From Porphyra umbilicalis (Eukaryota; Rhodophyta; Bangiophyceae; Bangiales; Bangiaceae): a stretch of 64,000 bases of DNA. The notes below the pieces were generated by a model. That model was not told the origin of the DNA, ran no database searches, and saw nothing but the letters and a program-made list of their open reading frames with translations. A program made the translations under genes and the position numbers. Below, one piece after another: positions 32,766-43,670 of this stretch (the stretch's first letter is position 1; each line of letters begins with the position of its first letter). The stretch covers positions 79,364 to 143,363 of the forward strand of contig KV918962.1 of assembly GCA_002049455.2 (NCBI GenBank), given 5' to 3'.

Positions 32766-34959
32766 ATGGGCGCGCCCGCCGCCACATCGCCGGTGCTCGA
32801 CGGGGCCGGCCGCCCGCGTGGTGACCGCCGCGGGGCGGCGGCGCCACGCGCGGCGGGCGGCCGCGACCCGCCGCCGCGACAGCGGCCCCGCGCCCGTGGC
32901 TGGCAGACGGTCGCGGCGGCGGCGGCGGCGGCGGCGGCCGCCGCCGCCGCCGCCACCGCCGTCGCCGCCGCCCTCTGCCGCGGCTGGCGCGTCGGCGGCG
33001 GCGCCGCGTCGGGCGTCGCCGTCGCGTCACGCCCCGTAGCGGTGGCCGCCCGCCCCCCCCCCCCCCCCCCCCCGACCGCGTGACCGTGTGGGCGCCCGAC
33101 CGGGCGACGTGCGTCGGCAACTTTGTGTGGGGCGGCGGCGCGGCGGTGCGCCTGCGGGAGGTCGTCCCCGACACGCGCGCCGCGTCGGTGGCGGAAGCGG
33201 CGGCCGGGCGCCCGGCGTCGGCCGCGTCGGTGCGCTACCTCCTCCTCTTTTCCACCGTCGTGCCGACGGCGCTCGTGCCGTCCGTGCCGGCGGGGCGGCG
33301 GGGCGCGCCGCCGAGTCGCCCCCGAGCGGGCACGTGGGGGCCCCCCGGCGGCCGCAACGCCACCACTGCCAGCGCCGCGGCGGGGGCCGGGGCATCCCCG
33401 TGGGGCGGCGCCGCCACCCTCGACCCCCCCATCCCCGGCATCGACGTGGCGCTCGACCATGTCACCCACCTCCGCGCGGAGTGCGTGAATGGGCGCGACG
33501 AGTGGGCGGGCGTCGTGACGTTTTTCACGCGCCCCGGCGGGCAGCGCCGGTACGGCGCGTCGGCGGCGGCCCTGCGGTCCGCCCTGCGCGCCGCCTCGGC
33601 CGGCCGCTTTGGCGGCGCAACGGTCGCCCTCCGCGTGCCCGTCGCGACCGAGGCGGCGCCGCTGACGCCCACCGCCGTCGCGACGTTTGCCTTTTCCCTC
33701 GCTTGCGCGACGGGGTGGCACGCGACGGCGCCGCCGTCGGCGGCGCCACGGCGGTGCCCCGACGTGGCCGACGCGCGGGGCGGGCGCGCCCTCCTCATCT
33801 GCTCCAACGCGCTGCACGGGCGGCTGGCGAGCGCGGCGGGCATCCCCGACGCGGCCGCCTGGGCGGCGCGCGCGCTCCTCGGGCGCGCCCGGTGGGACAC
33901 GCTCGCCCTCCCCGTCGCGGTACCGACCGGCCACACCGCCGCCGCCGCCGCGTGTGCGGTCCCGTCGCGCGGCCGCCCGACGCCCGACGCCACGGTTGCG
34001 TGCACGGCAGCGGCGGCGGCGGCGGCCGCTGCCGCCGCCCGCGCGCACGCCGACGCGGTCGGGGCGGCCATGGAGACGGCGGGGGTGCGGCGCCGGGACC
34101 TCCACCGCCTCGTGCTCTTCCCGTGGTGCACTCTCGGCAGCGGCGCGGAGGAGGCGCGGGGCGCCAACGGCACCGCCGGCGGCGGCTGCAGCAGCGGCTA
34201 CATGTACGGCCAGTGGGGCGCCGAAGCCGCCGCGTACGCGCTGTTGGGGGGCGCCCACGCGTGGGCGGCCACCGCCGACCTCGACGAGTTCCTCGGCGCC
34301 GGCATTGACGACGCAACGGCGCTGCGGCGGGGCCCCGCGGGGCGCCTCCTCGCCGCCGCCCTCGGCTCGGTGCCGCGGCGGCGGGCGGGGCGCAGCGCCG
34401 CCATTGGTGGGCGGGAGGACGGCGCCCTCACCGCCCCGTGGGCGGTGTTTACCCTTCCCGCAGGGCGGGGGGGGAGGTGACCCGCCGCGTCGCGGCGGGG
34501 GCGCCCCTCCGCCTCGAGACGGGGGGGAACGCCACCGCGTGTGTGAGCCGCACGGGCAAGGCGGCGGTGCACTGCGCGCGCGCCGCCGCGCCGCTCGTGC
34601 ACAGCGCGGTGGTGGTGGCCGACGGCGTCGCGGGCCTCGGGGGGGCGGCGCGGATCAAGCCGCCGCCGGCGGCGGGGCTGTGGCTGATGCACGGCCGGTG
34701 GCGGGCGCAGATTGGGGGGTGCCGCTTCACGGGGGCGGGGGGGGGGGGGGGGGGACGCCGCCGGCGGGCGGGTGAGAGGGTGAGGGGCGGATGGCGGGGG
34801 GGGGGGGGGGAGGGTGGGGGGGGGGGGGGTCTGCCGCCGAGCTACCAAAACCGCCACGGCGCTGCTGGCTGCCACGGCGGCGGCGGCCGCGGGCGGAGAT
34901 GCGTGGAAGCCGCCACGGCCGTGGCGCGCGGGGCGCGTGGTCTTGCGCTTCTTTTTTAG
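32766..34959 (+). pseudogene. Glycosyltransferase family 92-like gene, frameshifted
   Basis: A likely type II membrane glycosyltransferase of the Golgi or ER. The ATG at 32766 opens a frame with a basic stretch (RQRPRARGWQ) and then an Ala-rich hydrophobic helix of about 25 residues, as in a signal anchor. The frame ends at a 21-C run (33053-33073). Coding resumes in another frame (VWAPDRATCVGNFVW...) and runs to 34480, with the acidic GT motif DLDEF near 34277-34291 preceded by YGQWGAE. In GT92 proteins a DxD motif in this context binds the metal and sugar nucleotide. A G8 run at 34467-34474 then shifts the frame again. The continuation holds Cys and His residues (CVSRTG, LVHSAVV, LMHGRWR) typical of the C-terminal part of this family. 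After that come long G runs at about 34737-34828, and the true end is unclear. Codon use is extremely GC-rich. Both breaks sit in homopolymers, so either a true pseudogene or an assembly error is possible. Confidence 0.5.
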
Positions 34960-35634
34960 CGAAGCTTCGACAGCCGTTCACCAAAAAATCCCGCAGTCGC
35001 GGACTGTAACAGTGCTCAGTTCTAACAGTTGGAATTCTCCAAACATATAGACGTCGGCTTGATTTTGTGACAACGTGGCCCGCTTTTTGAAGATGCGGTC
35101 CGTGCAAGCCTCTGACTTCCAGCTCGCATCTGGCGGCGGTCCAAATATAGGACACGGTGTGGCGGCACGAGATTATGGCACCTGTCACATGTGTATATCT
35201 CATGTGCGGTTTGCAGCTGACACTGGTGCACTTCAAGCATGACGGATCTGAGGGGCTGATGAAGACGAAGTTGCTAATAATGAGAGAACGACTTAAATGC
35301 TATATTGCGGTGACCTTCCGATTTCCAGAACTAAGTGTCTGCGGCTGGGGACGCGAGCATGAGAAAATGTGACAGATTCTGGACACGACGGGATGACGTG
35401 CGCCACTGGGCGAAGGAGCGCGCATGCAGAAGCACCATCCCGTGAAATGTTTGTCCGCGCATCTTCGTTCACAGACACTGGGATCTCTTGTGATTCCGTG
35501 CTGCATCCACTGTCATCTCCACGATCCATTCACGTCGACTGCACCTGTCGTCCGTTTTCCAGTGCCGAGCCAACCTCCTCTCCCCATCTCACCTTCTCCG
35601 ACACCCCCTTCCACCTGTCAATCGCTCTTTCACC
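34960..35634. other. No gene; upstream region of Cys-rich gene
   Basis: Balanced composition, no coding signal. The last 100 bp are rich in C and T (CCAACCTCCTCTCCCC...) up to the ATG at 35635, which may be the promoter-proximal region. Confidence 0.5.
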
Positions 35635-36026
35635 ATGTCATCCAACTCTGATATTCAACCAATTTTGACGGCGGCTCGAGAGGCGGCCGGCCTCGGTGCT
35701 GGCCGATCCTCATCATCGTCGGAAGAGGAGGACAGCGGGTCTGGATCCCACGGTCGGGCGCCTGGGGCGCGTCCCGAGACGGCGAATGCGGAGCACCAAC
35801 GGCTGACTCCTGCCGACGATGACGTGGCGGACGTCGGTGCCTCCTCGGCAAATGCTTGTTCTATTTGTGGGTACCGCCGACGCTTCGCCGACGATGGCCA
35901 CAACTTCGGCTCATGCGAGGCCAATGTCCGTGAATGCACCGCGAGCCAGAACGTGCCAGCTCCATTCCGGTCCCAGATCTGCACCTGCTCCGCTGCCAAA
36001 GCGAAGCGATGCACACTCAATGCACA

Positions 36027-36238
36027 GTAAGTTTGGGATGGGTTGGCCTCTTTCGTCTTGTGGTGCACCTCTTTGGTGAGCATGCATGGCCCAACAAGAT
36101 TCTGACTCGAAGTTCTGTCTCCTTGTGTGTCGTGGCGCCATAATAATTTCCTCAGTTGCCACTTGTGTCTGCAAAAGGGCCATCTTCCTCATACTATGTC
36201 GCTGTCGAAGGCTTTTGATCTGTCTTTTACCCCAACAG
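36027..36238 (+). other. Spliceosomal intron, 212 nt
   Basis: Donor GTAAGT at 36027; acceptor after a pyrimidine tract, CCCCAACAG, ending at 36238. Confidence 0.65.
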
Positions 36239-36748
36239 GAAAGTTGTCGGTGCGCCGAAAGAAGGGTGTCCGCTGGTGTGCGGAATCGATGGTGTGCGCC
36301 AAAACTACCGACGCACACCTGACCCAAGTAGCAGCGGCCGCTTTGCGATCGGCGACGGCGGCCGCTGACGAGGCGCAGGCTGAGGTCGCTCGCCGTCGAG
36401 ATGCTCTCCAATCGGACGTTTCGGAGCAACGGCAGCCGCAGCGCTGTCGGGTCCCAACGCTCGCGCTGCAATGGTGCGCAATCCGCGCGCAGCAGTCTAC
36501 CACTCGTCGTTGGCGACTGGCCTGTCAGCGGGGATGCCACGTGACGTGGCGCTTTTGTACGCCGGGGCGAGCCAAGCAGGGGTTGACTTCGGTGATTCGT
36601 TGAGTGGGGAGGCCCCCAACTCCACTATTGTGCGTCGAGCAGTTCGTAAGCGCTTGGCGGAAGCTGCCGCGGAGAAGCGGATCGCGCAAGTTGCCAGGAT
36701 TGAGGGTCGACTCGGCAGTGTGGGTGGGGCCAGCTCGTCCATCCGAGT

Positions 36749-36868
36749 GTAAGTTTCCGTTTCTTTTCTGTCTGGTGTGCGTTGTGTCGCACCATGTGCT
36801 ATTCTTGGCGCGTTGTGCAATCTCTAAGCCGGTATGTGACTTGCCATTCTAACTTTGCTGTCTATCAG
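36749..36868 (+). other. Spliceosomal intron, 120 nt
   Basis: Donor GTAAGT at 36749; acceptor TCTATCAG ending at 36868. The exons on both sides join in frame, with Val split by the intron. Confidence 0.75.
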
Positions 36869-37393
36869 TGGTGTTTTTGGTCCTACTCATGATGGCCTGC
36901 TGTTCGATTGCGCAATCCTCAGGCAGGCACTGTACGCTGGGGAAAGCCTCCCCCCGCCCCCTCCGTCGGCAATTGCCGCCGCCGCTGCCGGGCCTGCCGT
37001 CCCAGGTGGCGCCGAATCGGTCGCCGACGGGTCACGCGAGGCTGGTTTTCGCAAGCTGGGAGCAGCTGCTCTAGCTGAGGACTTGGCCTCGTTTTCTTTC
37101 GGGCCTGAGGAGAACCCAGAGCGTGTTTCTTTTTTGGAGAAGGCCCGTCGCGGTATGGTGGCCGGTTTCTTGCGTGGTCACACCGTGTGTGGGTCGACCG
37201 TGAGTGCGATGGAGGTGGTTGTGTTGGTTTTGTCCAAGTGGGGCGACCAAGGCGAGCCACATCCAGATGTTCCGTCCCTCCCGCTCGGACTGCGTGATTT
37301 GGTGTTGTCGTGGGTCAAGTCCCACCGTCGCTAGTGTCTTGTTGTCATACCCATCATTCATGCTATGCGTCTAGTGACAACATTTGGGCCGTT

Positions 37394-38479
37394 TTACTCA
37401 CGTACGTCAGGCAGAGATGCAAACAGACCTTCCCACGGTCCACCCGGCCCACACAGCTCCGGAACGTTTCGCACAGCCTCTAACAAGCTGTGGTCAAAAT
37501 GAGACGCTATATTGGGCACCGTCAGCTTGGTGAGGGCCACCGCGTGTAGGAGCGCTTCAGGTAAACCGGGATGCGAGTGGTGAGCCGACTTCAGTTGGTG
37601 TGAATACTCACTGAACACCTCCTCGATAGGTTGGAACTCGGGGCTGTACGGGGGGAGCCGCAGAGGAAAGATGCCATTGGCGCCGATGAAAGCGTCCGCC
37701 TCCGCCGAGTGGATGGGCGCATTGTCGTAAAGTAGAACACACCGGTCGGGTTGCAACACCCAAGGTAGACCAGGTAGAAACCGGTTCATTGTCGGCAGCA
37801 GCCCGTTGAGGAACAGTATCCAATCGTCAGCGTTTTGGGACGGGGGAGATGGGGTAGTCACCGAGTGTAGAACCCCGCTTGTGTAGGAAACCGCCATCAT
37901 GGTGGATGTCCTTAGCATTGCCCGTCGGTCACGCGACTGGCACTCGTAGCGCACGCCACGCAGCCACCGACCCCGCCGACGCCGCAAATCCCCACCGTCC
38001 TTGTGCGTCTCGTCAGCAGAAACTAGGCACCTTAGAGGAACCGCCAAGAGTAGTTTAGCGAAAGCCTCTCGTCTTGCTTGGTCTCGCTCACGACACATTC
38101 GGTAGAGCTGCTTGTGTGAGTAGCCCGCCGCCCGCAGCACTCGGTCGAGGGTGGCGATGGAGCACTTGTACGCGTCGCGGTAACCTGGCAAAGTAGATAA
38201 AAACAAAAAGACGTCCTTCATTTCTCCTAACAACTGCTCCGGATCCGACATCACAACAGCGGTCACAGCTTCGACGAAATGCTCGTCGAAGAGAACGTTG
38301 TCGGCGTGACGATTCCGGATGGCCGGGTCAGGCCACCACTCTCCCGTGTCCTTGTACGCCTTAATCCATGCTGCCACCGTGCTCCGGTCGCAAAGTAGGC
38401 GCTTGGCCGCCGTCGTCTTGCTCTCGCCCTCAAAGAGGACCCATGATACCGTCAACAAACGCGCCGTGTCGTCGAACAT
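37394..38479 (-). CDS. Tc1/mariner-IS630-type DDE transposase
   Basis: An intact 361-residue cut-and-paste transposase. I start it at the ATG at 38479 rather than at GTG codons further out. Residues about 15-50 form a helix-turn-helix of the kind that binds inverted-repeat ends (TTAAKRLLCDRSTVAAWIKA). The catalytic domain shows SADETHKDGG (Asp156), LLYDNAPIHS (Asp252) and PYSPEFQPIEEVFSEY (Glu286/287). The second-to-third spacing of about 34 is that of the DD34E class. The length matches the family. The DETHKD form of the first motif is shared with IS630-related eukaryotic transposons. The stop is 59 bp from the stop of the convergent Cys-rich gene. I could not find clear terminal inverted repeats by eye, so the element's limits are open. 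No lesion is visible. Confidence 0.9.
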   Translation of the reverse strand: MFDDTARLLTVSWVLFEGESKTTAAKRLLCDRSTVAAWIKAYKDTGEWWPDPAIRNRHADNVLFDEHFVEAVTAVVMSDPEQLLGEMKDVFLFLSTLPGYRDAYKCSIATLDRVLRAAGYSHKQLYRMCRERDQARREAFAKLLLAVPLRCLVSADETHKDGGDLRRRRGRWLRGVRYECQSRDRRAMLRTSTMMAVSYTSGVLHSVTTPSPPSQNADDWILFLNGLLPTMNRFLPGLPWVLQPDRCVLLYDNAPIHSAEADAFIGANGIFPLRLPPYSPEFQPIEEVFSEYSHQLKSAHHSHPGLPEALLHAVALTKLTVPNIASHFDHSLLEAVRNVPELCGPGGPWEGLFASLPDVRE

Positions 38480-41400
38480 GATGACAAACAGCACCAGACG
38501 GTGCTTGGTGCACACACACGGGCACCAAGCTCGGGTCGAAGGCCCCTACTTCGTCTTGTCCTGCACTAGTGACGCAGGCGCATCGAAAGTAGCCCCTCAG
38601 TATCATTTGCAGACGGCTATCGGTCCGTCACTTGTCGCGGGCCGTTTGGACTCCGCGGACAGGAATGGCCGGTACTCATCCACCATCACAATCAATGTTA
38701 TGCAGCTTTTATGTAATGGCACGATGCCAGGTCAAAGGAGTTCGCATGTAACACTTTCCACGGTCCATCGCCAAGTTCGAGAAGAGTCTTGTACGGGCGC
38801 CAAGTGGGCCCCACGGCGGGCTCCTGAAGAACCTTCTAGCACAGTTTTGGCACGCAATCGCCGAACTGCAGCGGTGCTGCTAACCGCGGCACCTCAGCCT
38901 CGGCGAGCATTCGGACGAATGCCGCCAAAGCTGCCTGCCCGGTGACGTCCGAGACCCTCAGGCGCCCCACGCAGAGCCTGAAGGGGTCAGGGGCCGCGAC
39001 ACGGGGCACTTGATGAAGCGTGTCGTCGATGATCTCGCGCGGCCGGTTTTCTTCAGGCGTCACGCGCGGCACACCCCTGAAAGGATAGGTGGAGCGGAGG
39101 CCTTGAATATGCTACCAGATGCGCGCAGATGTCAGAAACCAGAGGCTTAGTCACGTGAGGTCCGCGCCACATGCGGTCCCACACGTGACGTGCTCCACTG
39201 TAGGCAGGCTCTCGGCTGCTGCTGGTGCGTCGGAGGAACGTGCTAAGGCGCCTCGGGCTTCACGACAAAGACGGCGACCCGGGACAACGAAGGTAGCGAT
39301 AGCGGGTCAGTAGCGCCTTCGAGGATGGAAACGGCCCTGTGTCCGTGCCTCGTCGGCGGTGACCGGCCGTCTCGTAGGTGCGGCGATGGGAAAAAGCTAT
39401 CACACCGCTAGCTGCCGCCCAACCCCAGATCAAAGCTCTGCGGCGCGGGCACGTCTCTGATTGAGTGAGCGCAGCGCAGGTGCAGCTACTCCGGGGTGTG
39501 TCCGACCGCTTACGGCCGCACCACGCTGCAAAAGGTCTCGGGGCTCATAGCTGCCCTTCTGACGCCGACAGCCAAAAGTCCATTCACCCGGCTGCTCGCC
39601 ACGTCACGCCTTGGCGGCGCGGTCGCGGACGTAGGCGAGTGTGAAGCCCAATCCCTGGTTTCGGGCATCGCTCACGGCCACCCTACCGGCGGCCACGGGA
39701 GCGGCTCGTATCAAAGACGCGCCGTCGCTTGTATCCATCTGCGGGGGAAGTGAATCATACCGTACCGCAGTCCACCCGGCGGCCGTCACCGTGACTGTCA
39801 CACGAGTGCCCATGGGGGTCAATCAGATCGTACAGCGGCAGCGTTGGCGGCATGTGAGCCCTTCTAGCGTGCGGCCGGTGCAGCTACCCCTTGCCAGGCG
39901 AGAGCCTTACGATAACCACCGCGATGTTGGACAGGCTCACGACAAGAAGTCGCTAATGTTGTAGTGGTAGCGGGGCTAGCTTCTCAACCGTGCCGTTCGA
40001 CGCGTCAAAGCACTATGCTTACCGTGCCCGGCTGACACTGCCGAAGCGCCAATGCGCTGTCAGCGTCAGCGGTACCTGATGACAGAATGGCCAAGAAATT
40101 GAGCGCGTCATGATGACGCGGCGTGGAGTCTCAAGCGACGTCACAAATTAGCATTCCGGGTCAGCCTGTGCGATACCAACACTATCAGTGGCACCCCCGG
40201 CGCAAGCAGACATACTGCAGGGGGGCGCGCACACGTACAGAACCAATATAGTGCGCCGCGGCCGCCCACTGGGAAGCGGCGTCGACCTCAGGAGAGCGAC
40301 GAGCGCACCGGATGAGGTGTCACTCGCGGCGGGCTCGCTGCCAGGGAACCGCTGCGTGAAATGCGCGGCTGACGCATGCGGGGGTGCGCTGCATGCGCAT
40401 ACCAATGAAGCCGGTGCCCAGCTGTGCGGCCAGCCAGACACTTGAGGAGTCGCACTATCCACCTCCGACGTGAAGGCAAGCCGCGGCGCCCACTGGCAGT
40501 GTACTAGCCGGAAAGGGACTTCAGTCGCATCTGACACGGCTTGTGGCATAGTGGCCGCTCCCGCGAGCTCTCCTCTCATCAGGTAGGTGCAAGTGCGGCC
40601 TGGATCTGGCGGACAGGCGGGAGCGACAGTACAGGGTCACGTGGCGCCCGAAAGGTTCTCCACCTTCAGCAGTTGGTGACTGGCTGCTTTCCCTGAGTGG
40701 CACTCCGTGGCGGCATTAGCGCGGCGCATCGCCGGGCCGACCGGCGGGGGGCGACCCAGGCTCGCCCATCTGCCGAACAGGTCCATTTGATGTCGATAAG
40801 AAGGCTCCTACCAGAATGGTATTTGCAGGACAGGTGAGGCGCAGCTGGGAGGGGAGTGTAGACACTTGCCGCGCCCTGCTATCACCGGCATTGGCCGAGG
40901 TGCCGTGAGGTCACGTGGAGCCAAGTGCCGCGCCCTTTTGATTCGCTGAAAGCCTGTGGCATCCCGATGGAGGCCGATAGAGTCAGGAGAACCCGACTGT
41001 GGCGTTCGTCTGAAGCACATGCGAGAATGCTGGCGCCCGACGAGGCATGATGGAACGTAAAGGGCAAGACAGTGCGATCCACAAGGTCACAGCGGGCCGC
41101 AAAAGGAATAGCCGGCCACGTTCCGGTGTGTGTGGCAGTCGGACCAGCTTGAAAGACAGCCGGCTAGTTTAAGGATGCCACGCTGCTACAAGAAGCCGTA
41201 TTCTACACCACGTGCACGCGGATCGCTTCCTAAGGTCGGGTAATTATCGCCGCGCGCTCCGCTAGCTGCTACACGTTTGTATCGTGGCGAGGGCGTCAGA
41301 GCGCCGATGCCTACTGCGCAGCCTTTTCATCCGAATTCTGAGCGTGTCAGCGACTGCTGACGTACACACTCACCTTAACATTCGTTTCAGTCTCTTCCTA

Positions 41401-41893
41401 AAGCACGCGTGACAGGCTGGGAGAGGCCATTACCGAGAAAAAGGTAGCGACCGCTGTCGCTGACAGCGTCTCCGCTAACATAGTGAAGAAGGGCTCGCAT
41501 TCTACATCGCCGACGGTGAGGCCACCGATCGATTCTGCTACAAACAGCCGCAAGAGCGAAGAGCGCGCAGCACCCTGGTAGCGAACAATGTGACCAGCTC
41601 GGTCAGCGAGGCGGCATCCCAATGTCTGAGCACCGTGAGAGCAGCCACTCGGGACGTCGGCGGGGGCCACGCACCAGTGGTTGGCAGTTGATAAAAGACG
41701 GGGGTACTTATTTGAGGCAGAAGGATCGCCTGGCGGCAGGCGACGGCGGCTGGGCGACGCAGGGTGGCGGCGTCACGGCGGTGTGGCCAGCGGTCAGCGG
41801 TAGCGAGGCGGCCCACGTCGGCGACGGCAAAGCGCCGGCGCATGGCCCCGCCCGACCGCCCTCTGCCCTCCCGTCACCCAGGCGCGCCACGGC
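38480..41893. other. No gene found
   Basis: Balanced composition with many short frames on both strands and none with domain features. It may contain old transposon remnants that cannot be recognised by eye. Confidence 0.5.
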
Positions 41894-43670
41894 CTAGGAG
41901 GCGCGTGCAGGGGCGGGCGAGGGGGCCGACGCCGGTGCCGTGTGGCCTTGAGGAGCGGCGCGGGCGGCTGCGGCGGCGCCGGGCGGCCTCATGGCGCTAA
42001 GGGCGGCGGCTGCCCCAGCGGGTGGAGGCCTCGGCGCGTGAGGCAGCGACGCAGCGGCCGGTGGCGCCGGCAGCGTGCCGGCGGCGCCCGAACCGACCGG
42101 CAGCCGCCGGGCAGGGGTGGCATTGTCGTTCCCGGCGGGCGCGGCGGTCTGGGCGGCGCCGACCTGAGGAGGGGGCGGGGGACCCGGCACGCATGCGCTG
42201 GTGGCACCGGCGGAGGTGGTTGGCGGCGGCCGCCAGCGCGCGTCGGCGCGCGAGCGCGCTTGCAGCGCGTCGACGCACACGTGCGAAACTGGATGGCCGT
42301 CGGCGGCGGTAACTGGTGGCGAGGGGGAAGGCGACAAAAGCGACGCAGCGGAGGCAGGGTGTTCCGCCCCAAACCGTCCCTCCGCCGGGGGAGTCGGCGG
42401 CGCCCGAAAAAGTGGCGGCGGCGGCGCCGCAATGCCAAGGCACGGCGACTCCGGTGTGTCGTGCGCGCCCGGCGAGGCGACCAAGGCCGGTTGAATGGCT
42501 GCCACCGGCCACGCTCGCCGCCCGCGGTCGCCTGCTGCGTCGGCGCCGCCGCATGCGGGCAGCGGCGGAGGGAAGGCTGGTGCGGCAGCGCCGGGTGGAA
42601 AACCCGCGGCGGCGAACCGCGACGCAGCGCGCGTCGCGGTCGGCGTCGCGCCGTTCGCGCCAATGGTCACGTGGCAGCCGACGCCGCGGCGCGGACGCGC
42701 CAGGCAAGCGGCGCACCGTTGCGACCGCGGCGCCGCCAGGCGCGCGATAAGCAGCGAGCGGTGGCGGCTGCTGGCGGCGCGCAGGCGGCTTCGTGAGCGG
42801 CACCGGCTGGGGTGGCTGCGTCCGACGGCTGGCGCCCACGCGCGTCGACCGCCGGGATGGCAGTCGCGGCGGAGGCGCGGCGGGCGTCAAGAGCGTCGGT
42901 GACGGCAGCGGCGGCGCAGTCGCCGCCAGCGAGGCCATGCGGCTCGTGGCGTCGGCGTCAGCGCACCGCGCAGAAAGGGTCGTGGCGCCACGGCGGCGCC
43001 AGCAGCAGCCTGCCTAGCGGCGGCCCAAGCGGCCGCCGGCCGCGGGTGTGCGGGTGGGGGGGCGGGCAGGGAAAGCGCGGCCCCGGCGTAGCCGCCGCGG
43101 CCATCGACGGGAGGAGGGGCTGCGGAGGCCGCCCAGCACCACCTGAAAGTGCCGACGCAGCGCTCGCGTGCGGCGTCGGCGCCGCCGCCGCGACGAGGGC
43201 GAGCGGCAGGAGCGAGCCCGAGCCGACGCGGTCGGCTGCCCAGCCGCGGTCGGCCTCTGTGTCGGTGAGGGGCCGAGTGGACGGCGGAGGCGGCGGGGCG
43301 AAAGGCGCGGCGGCGACGGCAGGCACCGGCGCCATAGGCAAACACCCGGCGGTGGCGAGTCATGGGGGGGGGGGGCGCGGCCAAACGGCGAGGCGGCCCG
43401 GGCACGTGGCTGCGTCAGCAGCCGCGCGCCGAACGCCGGCGCGTCCGCGGCGGCGCGCTCGTCCGCGGCGGCGGCGGCATTGGCGGCCACCGACGGAGGA
43501 GGGGCCGGCGAGGGCAGCGGCGGCGCCATTTCGTGAAGAACGTTCGCGTCGCCCGCCGGGGGCGCGCCGGCACGCGCCGAGGCAGGGTTGTGTGGCGGGG
43601 GCGGGGAAGGGGGGGGTGGGGGGCGGGAGGGGGGGGAAGCAAACACTCAAAACAGGGAGACCACTCTGGA
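41894..43670 (-). other. GC island with Pro/Ala-rich open frames
   Basis: About 1.8 kb of very GC-rich DNA. On the minus strand, Pro/Ala-rich frames (for example 42958-43341 and 41894-42670) have a somewhat protein-like mix with Asp, Glu, Val and His. They change frame near a G run at 43364-43373 and near 42900. No ATG start, domain or splice structure is convincing, and frames are also open on the plus strand. It may be a decayed low-complexity protein gene or just biased sequence. Confidence 0.3.

Larger units (their letters stand above)
35635..37334 (+). pseudogene. Intron-containing Cys-rich gene, probably broken
   Basis: Family not recognised. Exon 1 (35635-36026, ATG after CACC) has a Ser/acidic N-terminus and then a Cys/His cluster (CSICGYRRRF, HNFGSC, REC, ICTC, KRC) that could bind zinc. 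Intron 36027-36238 (GTAAGT...CCCAACAG) is phase 2. The second exon starts in frame 0 but meets TGA at 36366 and 36381, while the same stretch reads well in frame 1 as an Ala/Glu-rich helix. Frame 0 is coding-like again from about 36400. So there is a frameshift, or an intron I have missed. Intron 36749-36868 (GTAAGT...ATCAG) is also phase 2, and its join is fully consistent. The last exon (36869-37334) is mostly helical and ends at the TAG 37332-37334. The gene is tail to tail with the transposase, stop to stop only 59 bp apart, so it is a candidate second gene of that transposon. Confidence 0.5.

Noticed and set aside
32450..34258. 602-codon minus-strand frame opposite the glycosyltransferase-like gene
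   Set aside because: Arg/Gly/Ala-rich shadow of a GC-extreme gene; the plus strand carries the hydrophobic anchor and DLDEF motif.
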